Part shown: positions 1 through 6,052 of the stretch, piece by piece | Layout of the letters: each line of letters opens with the position of its first letter | How positions within the stretch are numbered: the stretch's first letter is position 1 | NCBI GenBank assembly: GCA_007129525.1 | Contig: SKVI01000267.1 | Location: 1 to 6,477, forward strand | Length of the DNA: 6,477 nucleotides | Direction: 5' to 3' | Origin: Gemmatimonadota bacterium | GTDB lineage: Bacteria > Gemmatimonadota > Gemmatimonadetes > Longimicrobiales > Gaopeijiaceae | Notes under the pieces: generated by a model | Seen by the model: only the letters and a program-made list of their open reading frames with translations | Databases searched by the model: none | What the model was told of the DNA's origin: nothing | Position numbers and translations under genes: made by a program

Positions 1-2
1 AC

Positions 3-968
3 CTGGGGTCGGGGGACACCACACCGCGCATCATGTGGACGGTGGTGGCCAGCCTGATGCCGGTGGTGGCGGCGTCGGTCTGGTTCTTCGGGCCCAGCGC
101 CCTGCTGGTGGTGACGGCCAGCGTTCTGGGGGCCGTGGTCACCGAGGCGGGATTCGTGGGACGGGTGCGGCTGCGGGATGGGTCCGGCGTCATCACCGGG
201 ATCCTCCTGGGGCTGACCCTTCCGGCAGGGATTCCGCTCTGGATGGCCTTTCTGGGCGGTGCGGTCTCCATCGGGCTGGGAAAGCTGATCTTCGGGGGAC
301 TCGGACAGAATATCTTCAACCCGGCCCTGGTGGGTCGCGCCTTCTTGCAGGCCGCCTTTCCGGTGGCGGTGACGACCTGGCCGGAGACCGGCGGTCCGTG
401 GTGGGCGCTCCGGGGAGACAACTTCGCCCTCCCCTTTCTGAGCCCGGATCCGGCCCACACCGTGACGGCTGCCACCCCGCTGGGCCTCATGAAGTTCGAG
501 GGGGAGGGGACGCCCCTCGTGGACCTGGCGCTGGGTACGACCGGGGGCTCCCTGGGTGAGACTGCGGGCCTCCTGATCCTCCTGGGAGGAGCGTACCTGG
601 CCTGGCGAGGCTATCTGAACTGGCGGATCCCGGTGGGGATCCTGGCCACAGTCGCCGTGTTGGTCGGTGTCCTGCACGCCGTGGATCCCGGGCGCTACCC
701 GGGCGCCCTGTTCACCCTCTTTTCCGGCGGACTCCTGCTGGGGGCCGTCTATATGGCCACCGACATGGTCACCGCACCGGTGACGAACCTCGGGGCCTGG
801 ATCTTTGCGGTGGGGATCGGCGTCCTGGTCGTCGTGATCCGGATGTGGGGCGGGCTTCCTGAAGGGGTCATGTACGCGATCCTCTTCATGAACGCGTTCG
901 TGCCTGTGATCAACCGGGCCACCCAGCCCCGCCCCTTCGGGGCTCGGGCCGCGGAGGCGCCGTCATGA
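3..968 (+). CDS. rnfD: RnfD, membrane flavoprotein subunit of the Rnf electron transport complex (5' partial)
   Basis: RnfD is an integral inner-membrane subunit of Rnf carrying covalently bound FMN and part of the ion-translocating core. The reading frame is open to the left edge (from base 3), and the codons before the first ATG (base 33) encode SGDTTPRIMW, which matches the usual RnfD N-terminal region. That ATG is therefore internal and a short N-terminal piece lies outside the window. The 321 visible residues contain many hydrophobic helices, the family signature GGLGQNIFNPALVGRAF (98-114) followed by TTWP, and a C-terminal LFSGGLLLGAVYMATD block and WGGLPEGVMYAILFMNA. The expected FMN-threonine is T158 of the fragment, in TAATPL (codon 474-476). 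TTWP and ATPLGLMK favour RnfD over the paralogue NqrB, which also has a longer N-terminus. The gene ends in an ATGA overlap with rnfG. Confidence 0.95.
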   Translation: MGSGDTTPRIMWTVVASLMPVVAASVWFFGPSALLVVTASVLGAVVTEAGFVGRVRLRDGSGVITGILLGLTLPAGIPLWMAFLGGAVSIGLGKLIFGGLGQNIFNPALVGRAFLQAAFPVAVTTWPETGGPWWALRGDNFALPFLSPDPAHTVTAATPLGLMKFEGEGTPLVDLALGTTGGSLGETAGLLILLGGAYLAWRGYLNWRIPVGILATVAVLVGVLHAVDPGRYPGALFTLFSGGLLLGAVYMATDMVTAPVTNLGAWIFAVGIGVLVVVIRMWGGLPEGVMYAILFMNAFVPVINRATQPRPFGARAAEAPS

Positions 969-1687
969 CCGAGACTTCGCATGCCCGGCCGGCAGGCCCG
1001 GCGCCCGAGGGCCCCAGTCCGGAGGAGGGAGGGGGACGACCCCTTCGGTTGATTCTGACGCTGGGCGGCGCCGGAATTCTGGCGGGACTGCTCATCGTGG
1101 GTGTCTACAACGCCACCCTGCCGGCCATCGAGGCCCACCGGGCCGCCAGACTGGCCGCAGCGGTGGAAGAGGTCCTGGGGGCCCCCGACTCGTTTCAGAC
1201 CCTCTACCTTGTGGACGGAGAGCTCCAGGCCGAGCTCCCGCCCGACGCGGATCCGGGGGCGCTGGAGCGCGTCCATCCGGGATACCGGGCGGACGGAAGC
1301 CTCATCGGGTACGCCGTGGAGGGCGCCAAGCCCGGCTTTCAGGACGTAATCGACGTGCTCTTCGGCTACGATCCCCGCACGGGAACGGTTCTTGGGATGA
1401 GCGTTTTGCGGCACATGGAGACTCCCGGGCTCGGCGACAAGATCATCACCGACCGGGAGTGGGTCCGCCAGTTCGAAGGAGCCGAACCTCCGCTGGTGGA
1501 TACGAAGCCCGGGGAGGCCGAAGAGCCGCACGAGATCGACATGATCACCGGGGCCACCATCTCGGCCCGGACGGTGGTGCTGGCCATCAACGAGGCGCTG
1601 GAGCGCTGGCGGCCGATCCTGGACTCTCATGCCCGGCGCGACCCACTCGAGGTGGGGGGCGACGAGCCCTCGGGAGGTGGACCATGA
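965..1687 (+). CDS. rnfG: RnfG, FMN-binding subunit of the Rnf complex
   Basis: RnfG is anchored by one helix, and its extracytoplasmic FMN-binding domain carries covalent FMN as an electron carrier within Rnf. The 240-residue protein has a proline- and glycine-rich N-terminal tail (1-25), one transmembrane segment at about 28-48, then the FMN-binding domain. Seen motifs are GYAVEGAKPGFQ (116-126), HMETPGLGDKI (150-160), typical of RnfG, and DMITGATIS, in which T198 (codon 1556-1558) is the expected FMN attachment residue; the Asp-x-x-Thr-Gly-Ala-Thr form fits the ApbE recognition pattern. The ATG overlaps the rnfD stop as ATGA, with GGAGG at 953-957 seven bases upstream. A short, charged C-terminal tail (about 221-240) follows the domain. 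It overlaps rnfE by ATGA. Confidence 0.95.
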   Translation: MTETSHARPAGPAPEGPSPEEGGGRPLRLILTLGGAGILAGLLIVGVYNATLPAIEAHRAARLAAAVEEVLGAPDSFQTLYLVDGELQAELPPDADPGALERVHPGYRADGSLIGYAVEGAKPGFQDVIDVLFGYDPRTGTVLGMSVLRHMETPGLGDKIITDREWVRQFEGAEPPLVDTKPGEAEEPHEIDMITGATISARTVVLAINEALERWRPILDSHARRDPLEVGGDEPSGGGP

Positions 1688-2418
1688 AGGCCACCACGCC
1701 GCGGGAGGATCTGGTCCGTGGCATCTGGGAGGAGAACCCGGTGCTGGTGCAGATGCTGGGACTCTGCCCCGTGCTGGCCGTGTCCAACACGGTGGCGAAC
1801 AGCCTGGCCATGGGCGTGGCCAGCTTCTTCGTGCTCTTCTGCTCCAGCGTGATCATCTCGACGATGAGAAACCTGATTCCCCACCAGGTACGGATCTCCA
1901 CCTTCATCCTGATCATCGCCACCTTCGTAACCGTGGCCGACTTCAGCCTCGAGGCGGTGATTCCGGATATTCACCGCGCCCTGGGCCCATACGTGCCCCT
2001 CATCGTATGCAACTGCATGATCCTGGGGCGTCAGGAGGCCTTTGCCTCGCGGCGCCCTGTGGGGAGGTCTGCCCTGGACGCTACGGGCACCGGAATCGGC
2101 TTCCTCATCGCCATCCTCCTCATGGGTGCGGTGCGCGAGCTGCTGGGGAGCGGGAGTCTCATGGGGGTGGAGCTCTTCGGGCCCTCCTTTGAGCCCTGGA
2201 TCATCATGATCCTTCCGCCCGGTGGATTCCTTACCATCGGGGTCATCCTCCTGGTGATTGCGTGGTGGGGCGAACGCCGCACGTCGGGAGCGACTCCCTC
2301 TCCATGGCCGGAGGGAGTGGGGCCGGAGAGGACCCCGGTGGGGGTAGCTCCGGCGGAGATGGCTCCGGGCGAAGGACGTGACGGGTTCGAGCACACCCAC
2401 CGTTCAAGGGGGAGGTGA
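1684..2418 (+). CDS. rnfE: RnfE, membrane subunit of the Rnf complex
   Basis: RnfE pairs with RnfA as two inverted-topology membrane proteins that, by homology to NqrD/NqrE, coordinate an iron-sulfur cluster inside the membrane. The protein has 244 residues from the ATG at 1684. The frame is open further upstream, but this ATG overlaps the rnfG stop (ATGA), has GGAGG at 1673-1677, and begins the family-typical REDLVRGIWEENPVLVQMLGLCP. Key cysteines are C28 (LGLCPVLAVSN) and C109/C111 in VCNCMILGRQEAFA. About six helices are apparent, with GFLIAILLMGAVRELLGSG and the conserved LPPGGF segment near 178-182. Unusually, a hydrophilic Pro/Gly-rich tail of about 45 residues (198-244) follows the last helix, longer than I recall for most RnfE proteins. 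The stop is three bases before the rnfA start. Confidence 0.95.
   Translation: MKATTPREDLVRGIWEENPVLVQMLGLCPVLAVSNTVANSLAMGVASFFVLFCSSVIISTMRNLIPHQVRISTFILIIATFVTVADFSLEAVIPDIHRALGPYVPLIVCNCMILGRQEAFASRRPVGRSALDATGTGIGFLIAILLMGAVRELLGSGSLMGVELFGPSFEPWIIMILPPGGFLTIGVILLVIAWWGERRTSGATPSPWPEGVGPERTPVGVAPAEMAPGEGRDGFEHTHRSRGR
2411..2415 (+). promoter_or_regulatory. Ribosome binding site for rnfA, supporting a GTG start
   Basis: GGAGG lies inside the last codons of rnfE, six bases before the GTG at 2422. It favours this GTG over the in-frame ATG at 2434, which would remove four residues. Confidence 0.7.
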
Positions 2419-2421
2419 GCT

Positions 2422-2994
2422 GTGGGCGACCTGATGTGGATCCTGGTTTCGGCGATGCTCGTCAACAACTTCGTCTTCTTCTACTTCCTCGGGCTCTGCC
2501 CCTTCATGGGGGTCAGCCAGCGGATGGCCACGGCGCTTCGGATGGGAATGGCCACCCTCTTCGTCATGTTGATCACCGCCATCTCGGCGTGGTTCCTGAA
2601 CGCCTTCATCCTTCCCTGGGCGCCCTACCTGCGACTCATCTCGTTCATCGTGGTGATTGCGTCGGTGGTGCAGATCGTGGAAATGGTGATCAAGAAAGTG
2701 AGCCCGACCCTGTTTCGCGACCTGGGGATCTTCCTCCCCCTCATCACCACCAACTGCGCGATCCTTGGCCTGGCCATCTTCCAGACGCTGCGGGACTATG
2801 CCTTCGTCCAGAGCATCTTCTTTGCGGTGGGGGCCGGGCTGGGCTTCACCCTGGCCCTGGTGCTCATGGCCTCGATCCGGATGGAGCTGGATCTGGCCGA
2901 CGTGCCCTCGGTGGTGAAGGGCACCGCCCTCGTCTTCCTGGTGGCCGGAGTCCTGTCGCTGGCCTTCATGGGCTTTGCGGGGATGCTCGCCTGA
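2422..2994 (+). CDS. rnfA: RnfA, membrane subunit of the Rnf complex
   Basis: RnfA is the partner of RnfE in the Rnf membrane core, and by homology to NqrE it provides cysteines for the intramembrane cluster near the ion pathway. The product has 190 residues, the normal family length, with about six transmembrane helices. Conserved features are the start region with LVNNFVFFYFLGLCPFMGVS (C26), the VVIASVVQIVEM helix, and LPLITTNCAILGLAIF (105-120) with C112. Translation starts at a GTG with a strong ribosome binding site inside the end of rnfE. The stop overlaps the next small gene as ATGA. No rnfB follows, unlike C-D-G-E-A-B operons, so rnfB probably lies upstream of the window. Confidence 0.95.
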   Translation: MGDLMWILVSAMLVNNFVFFYFLGLCPFMGVSQRMATALRMGMATLFVMLITAISAWFLNAFILPWAPYLRLISFIVVIASVVQIVEMVIKKVSPTLFRDLGIFLPLITTNCAILGLAIFQTLRDYAFVQSIFFAVGAGLGFTLALVLMASIRMELDLADVPSVVKGTALVFLVAGVLSLAFMGFAGMLA

Positions 2995-3143
2995 TGACGG
3001 GCGCGCTGCTTGGGATCGGATTCGTGGCTGTCGCCTTCGTGGCGGCGGCATTCGTGCAGATCAGGGCGGGCTGCGGCTCCGACTGTGGAACCTGCGACCG
3101 CCCTTGTGAACTCCGGGAGTTGGCTGATGACGAACGTGAATGA
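2994..3143 (+). CDS. Small single-helix four-cysteine protein, candidate NqrM-like Fe-S maturation factor for Rnf
   Basis: This 49-residue gene starts at an ATG overlapping the rnfA stop (ATGA) and ends 17 bases into apbE. Its ribosome binding site is weak (GCGGGGA about ten bases upstream), so translational coupling to rnfA is likely. The protein has one hydrophobic helix (about 4-23), a short basic turn (QIRAG), then cysteines C27, C31, C34 and C38 in CGSDCGTCDRPC, and an acidic charged tail. NqrM (DUF539) of Na+-NQR is also a small one-helix protein with four cysteines, ending in a similar C-x3-C with a Pro before the last Cys, and it is needed for iron insertion into NqrD/NqrE, the homologues of RnfE/RnfA. 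A matching role here is inferred from architecture and position; the cysteine region is shorter than in NqrM. A truncated RnfB is less likely. Confidence 0.75.
   Translation: MTGALLGIGFVAVAFVAAAFVQIRAGCGSDCGTCDRPCELRELADDERE
3115..3119 (+). promoter_or_regulatory. Ribosome binding site for apbE
   Basis: GGGAG lies within the small upstream gene, seven bases before the ATG at 3127. It supports that start over longer in-frame versions, which would read through the cysteine region of the upstream gene in another frame and displace the signal peptide. Confidence 0.55.
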
Positions 3144-4140
3144 AGCTGAGCGAACCCCGGAGCCGGGCGGAACGGGTCGAGCTCCGACCCGACGCGAATT
3201 CGTCGCCCTTGGGGTCGGTGCCTTCGTCGTGGCTGCCCTGCCTCTGGTGGGGCGCCGGCCCCTCCAACTCGTTCGACGCCGAGCTCCCAGCATGGGAACC
3301 GTCGCTGAGTTGGTCGTCGTGCACCGGGACCCGACCTACGCCCAGGGCGCGCTGGACGCCGCCCTGGCCGCGCTCCGGCGGGTGGATGTCGCCATGACTC
3401 GCTTCCGCGCCGATTCCGAGGTCGGCCGCGTCAACCTGTCGGCGGGGACAGACCCCGTTCTCGTATCCGAGGAAACGGCCCGGGTCGTGCTGGAGGCACT
3501 GCGGTGGGCTGAGGCCAGTGACGGAGCCTTCGACCCGTCCATCGGCCGGGCGGTCGCCCTCTGGAATGTCGGCGAGAGGGTCGCTCCCCCCGATGGGGAC
3601 GAGGTGCATGCCCTGGCGGCTCGCGGGCTCTATCGAGGGGTGGTCGTGGACCGCTGGCGGGGCCGACCAGCCGTCCGGCTGGAGGACCGGGACGCCGCGC
3701 TCGACCTGGGGGGGATCGCCAAGGGATACGGGGTCGATCGAGCGGTGGCGGCCCTGCGGGAGTGGGGAATCTCCGGCGGTCTGGTGAATGCCGGCGGCGA
3801 CCTCTACGCCCTGGGTCGCTCCCGGGAAGGGGAGCCGTGGCGGGTGGGCATCCGGGACCCCGACGATCCCGCTCGGCTGATGGGCACGCTGGATGTGGAG
3901 GACGAGGCCGTGGCCACGTCCGGTGACTACGAGGAGTTTTTCGAACATGGAGGGAGGCGCTACCACCACCTCCTCGATCCCGTCACTGCGGCTCCCCGGA
4001 ACACGGAGCATCGGAGTGTGACGGTGGTGGCGGCCGACTGCATGACGGCCGACGCCGCGGCGACCACGGTCTTCGGTGTCGGACGGGAACGGGGGGAGGC
4101 CCTGCTGAGCAGGGTGGCACCAGGAGCACGGATTGCCTGA
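3127..4140 (+). CDS. apbE: ApbE, FAD:protein FMN transferase with Tat-type signal
   Basis: ApbE transfers FMN from FAD to a threonine of target proteins, using Mg2+, on the outer face of the inner membrane; its targets here should be RnfD and RnfG. The 337-residue product begins with a twin-arginine signal: TRREFVALG (21-29) followed by a hydrophobic stretch to about 41. Family motifs are SMGTVAELVV (55-64), GAFDPSIGRAVALW (133-146), DLGGIAKGYGVDRA (193-206), LVNAGGDLYALG (219-230), ATSGDYEEFFEHGGRRYHHLLDP split over 263-285, and TADAAATTVFGVG (307-319), which contains the Asp and Thr expected at the metal site. Start 3127 is chosen for its ribosome binding site and for placing the Tat motif near the N-terminus; a GTG at 3136 is an alternative. 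It overlaps the preceding gene by 17 bases, so it is probably co-transcribed with rnf. Confidence 0.95.
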   Translation: MTNVNEAERTPEPGGTGRAPTRREFVALGVGAFVVAALPLVGRRPLQLVRRRAPSMGTVAELVVVHRDPTYAQGALDAALAALRRVDVAMTRFRADSEVGRVNLSAGTDPVLVSEETARVVLEALRWAEASDGAFDPSIGRAVALWNVGERVAPPDGDEVHALAARGLYRGVVVDRWRGRPAVRLEDRDAALDLGGIAKGYGVDRAVAALREWGISGGLVNAGGDLYALGRSREGEPWRVGIRDPDDPARLMGTLDVEDEAVATSGDYEEFFEHGGRRYHHLLDPVTAAPRNTEHRSVTVVAADCMTADAAATTVFGVGRERGEALLSRVAPGARIA

Positions 4141-4247
4141 GCGCCTGCCCGTATCTGCCCGTCCCCCCGAGCGTCGGGACCGGAGGGACTCCCAACCGTG
4201 GCGCCCGACACGTCTTCAACCACGTACTGAACCTGAACCTTTTGCCA
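4141..4247 (+). other. Intergenic gap between apbE and the radical SAM gene
   Basis: This 107-base gap is the longest clear gene-free stretch. It holds only weak inverted repeats (GGAG/CTCC around 4182-4192) with no T run, so no terminator can be called. It is less G+C-rich toward its right end and may hold a promoter for the next gene, but no convincing -35/-10 pair was found. Confidence 0.4.
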
Positions 4248-5450
4248 ATGGACCGAGGTGCTGTGTCACAACCAGATGCTGAACCCAACGAATCAACCGG
4301 AGGGGCCGCTTCCGTTCAGGGTCATCCCGGCGCATTGGACTTCGATCGTGCTCCGCTGGTGCTTACCTGGGAGATCACGCGGGCGTGTGCGCTGGAGTGC
4401 GTCCACTGTCGAGCCGAGGCGTGTCCGGACCGGGACCCTCGAGAGCTTACCACCGAGGAGGCGAAGAGGGTCATCGACCGGGTTGCCGCCTTCGAGCCCC
4501 GTCCGCCGTACCTCGTGTTCTCGGGGGGAGATCCCCTCGAGCGGCCCGATCTGGTCGACCTCATCGAATATGCCGCTGAGGTGGGAGTGGAGACCGCCGT
4601 GACTCCGGCGTCCTCACCCCTCCTCACCCGAACGGCCCTGGAACGCCTCCAGGCTGCAGGAACGTCCCGGATAGCCCTTTCCCTCGACGGTGCCACGGCG
4701 GAGGCTCATGACGGATTCCGGGGTGAGCCCGGCTCGTTCGCCACGATCCTGCAGGCGGCGCGCGATGCCAGAGACCTCGGACTTCCCCTTCAGATCAACA
4801 GCACCGTCACCCGAGACACCGCAGGCGACTTCCCGGCCATGGCCGACCTGGTGGAGGAGCTGGGGGTGGTGATGTGGGAGGTATTCTTCCTCGTGCCGAT
4901 GGGACGAGGAGCCCTTCTGGAGCCGCTGGATGCCCCTGAAACCGAGGCCTTCCTGGAGTGGCTGTACGAACGGCAGAGACGGGCCTCGTACCGGGTGATC
5001 ACCGTCGAGGCCCCCCAGTACCGCCGGATTGCTCACCGAGCCGAACGGGCACGGGGGAACCGGGGCGTCAGGGTGGGTTCCACGGGGGACGGGAAGGGAT
5101 TCCTGTTTGTCAGCCATCTCGGTGAGGTCTTCCCTTCGGGCTTTCTGCCGCTTTCGGCCGGCAACGTCCGGGAAAGGGACATCGTCGAAATCTACGGGGA
5201 GTCTCCGCTCTTCCGGGGCCTTCGCGATCCCGACCGTATCAAGGGGAAGTGTGGATTGTGTGAGTACCGCTCCATTTGCGGGGGAGCGCGGGCCAGGGCC
5301 TGGGCCGTCACCGGTGATCCCTTCGAGGCCGATCCCTTCTGCCACTACGTGCCCCGGCGATACCAACGGTTGGTTGACGGGGGGGACCTTCCAGCTCCGG
5401 AGGAGTACTTTGCCGCACTCGGCCGGCGGCTGCCGGTGCTCCCAGGTTGA
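4248..5450 (+). CDS. Radical SAM/SPASM-domain protein, NirJ/AhbD-like family
   Basis: A radical SAM enzyme of 400 residues from the ATG at 4248. The N-terminal part binds the SAM-cleaving 4Fe-4S cluster through CALECVHC (C47, C51, C54), followed by SGGDPLERPDL (92-102) for SAM binding and the barrel strands SRIALSLDGAT (140-150) and INSTVTRD (183-190). VFFLVPMGRG (212-221) is typical of the NirJ/AhbD group of tetrapyrrole-modifying enzymes. The C-terminal SPASM-type region has CGLCEYRSICGGARARAWAV with C335, C338, C344 and a later C365 for an auxiliary cluster. It resembles the uncharacterised group I recall as TIGR04053; heme or heme d1 modification, or peptide modification, remain possible and the substrate is unknown. 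The start is uncertain: TTG 4242, ATG 4248 and GTG 4263 are in frame and none has a good ribosome binding site, although GAGGT sits just before the GTG. Confidence 0.88.
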   Translation: MDRGAVSQPDAEPNESTGGAASVQGHPGALDFDRAPLVLTWEITRACALECVHCRAEACPDRDPRELTTEEAKRVIDRVAAFEPRPPYLVFSGGDPLERPDLVDLIEYAAEVGVETAVTPASSPLLTRTALERLQAAGTSRIALSLDGATAEAHDGFRGEPGSFATILQAARDARDLGLPLQINSTVTRDTAGDFPAMADLVEELGVVMWEVFFLVPMGRGALLEPLDAPETEAFLEWLYERQRRASYRVITVEAPQYRRIAHRAERARGNRGVRVGSTGDGKGFLFVSHLGEVFPSGFLPLSAGNVRERDIVEIYGESPLFRGLRDPDRIKGKCGLCEYRSICGGARARAWAVTGDPFEADPFCHYVPRRYQRLVDGGDLPAPEEYFAALGRRLPVLPG

Positions 5451-5486
5451 TCCTCGTGCCCATGCTCGGCCGACACGGGAACCACT

Positions 5487-5494
5487 GGAGGAGG
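5487..5494 (+). promoter_or_regulatory. Ribosome binding site for the four-helix membrane protein
   Basis: GGAGGAGG lies just before the ATG at 5497 (five bases from the first GGAGG). It fixes the start although the same frame is open much further upstream, across the radical SAM gene. Confidence 0.6.
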
Positions 5495-5496
5495 CG

Positions 5497-5991
5497 ATGA
5501 AACCGGAGTACTGGCGGATCCTGAAGGACGGCTTCCTGGCTGGAGCTGTCCTCTACATTACCGTAGCGGTGTTTTTCGCGGTGGTGAACGTACTTGTGGG
5601 GCGGTCGCCGCTGTACACGGCGCACGTGCTGGGCGAGGCGCTCCTGGGCGGCGCACCCGACCCCCTGGACCCGTCGCCCACCGGTCCCGCCGTGGCGGCC
5701 TTCAACGGTCTGCACCTGGTGGGATCACTGGTGCTGGGGATTGCGGCTGCACTGCTGGTGGGGGCCATGGAGCGGGCGCGGGATGCGTGGTACGTCTTCT
5801 TTTTCATCTTCGTGGCCGGGTCCATCGTCATGGTCCTCGGCCTGGGCGTCCTGGTGGCCGAGGTGTCGCACGTTCTGCCATGGCACTCCGTGGCCACCGG
5901 CCACCTGGCGGGGGCGGCAGCCACCACCGGCTTTCTCTGGGGGCTCCACGCCATGAGACCTGACGCCGAACCGGAGGCGCCGGGAGGGTGA
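5497..5991 (+). CDS. Four-helix membrane protein of unknown function
   Basis: The product has 164 residues and no recognised catalytic motif. Four hydrophobic helices are visible at about 12-34, 70-90, 97-121 and 131-151, with an extramembrane loop of about 35 residues between the first two (GRSPLYTAHVLGEALLGG, then a Pro/Asp-rich stretch) and a short acidic C-terminal tail. Histidines occur at or near helix ends: H43, H73, H125, H130, H136 and H151. H73 and H136 lie within helices 2 and 4 and could in principle bind heme or metal, but this is only suggestive. From memory it resembles short uncharacterised proteins of Gemmatimonadota-type genomes. It starts 46 bases after the radical SAM gene on the same strand, so the two may share a transcript; a role in the same process is unproven. 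Confidence 0.75.
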   Translation: MKPEYWRILKDGFLAGAVLYITVAVFFAVVNVLVGRSPLYTAHVLGEALLGGAPDPLDPSPTGPAVAAFNGLHLVGSLVLGIAAALLVGAMERARDAWYVFFFIFVAGSIVMVLGLGVLVAEVSHVLPWHSVATGHLAGAAATTGFLWGLHAMRPDAEPEAPGG

Positions 5992-6052
5992 GGACGGGGG
6001 CGAGGAGGCTGCGAGGACTCGGGTTCGCAGGTCCAGGCGAGGTGGGCACGTC

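Noticed and set aside
1459..1683. Extended N-terminus of rnfE starting at 1459
   Set aside because: This stretch is the out-of-frame reading of rnfG; the ATG at 1684 has a ribosome binding site and the family-typical N-terminus.
3..2994. Na+-NQR genes nqrB-nqrC-nqrD-nqrE, which have the same order as rnfD-G-E-A
   Set aside because: The first protein is short for NqrB and carries RnfD-type motifs (TTWP, ATPLGLMK), and the second has the RnfG-type HMETPGLGDKI.
3010..3126. Extended N-terminus of apbE starting at 3010
   Set aside because: It would place about 39 residues of unrelated sequence before a Tat signal, and it overlaps the small cysteine gene in another frame; start 3127 has a ribosome binding site.
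2415..3143. A 242-codon + strand frame overlapping all of rnfA
   Set aside because: Only the last 49 codons (2994-3143) look like a gene; the earlier part is an out-of-frame reading of rnfA.
2994..3143. Small cysteine gene as a decayed or truncated rnfB
   Set aside because: RnfB has its helix followed by a differently spaced cluster motif and then a ferredoxin domain. This ORF ends cleanly, fits snugly between coupled genes and its cysteine spacing is closer in style to NqrM, although it is not identical to it.
3061..4011. Long minus-strand open frame (316 codons) opposite apbE, and similar ones at 749-1630, 1627-2400, 2404-3051 and 4614-5366
   Set aside because: They lie opposite clearly recognisable genes, have low-complexity Arg/Pro/His/Gly-rich translations without family motifs, and are expected in GC-rich DNA.
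4180..4196. Possible terminator hairpin after apbE
   Set aside because: The inverted repeat is only four bases long and lacks a T run.
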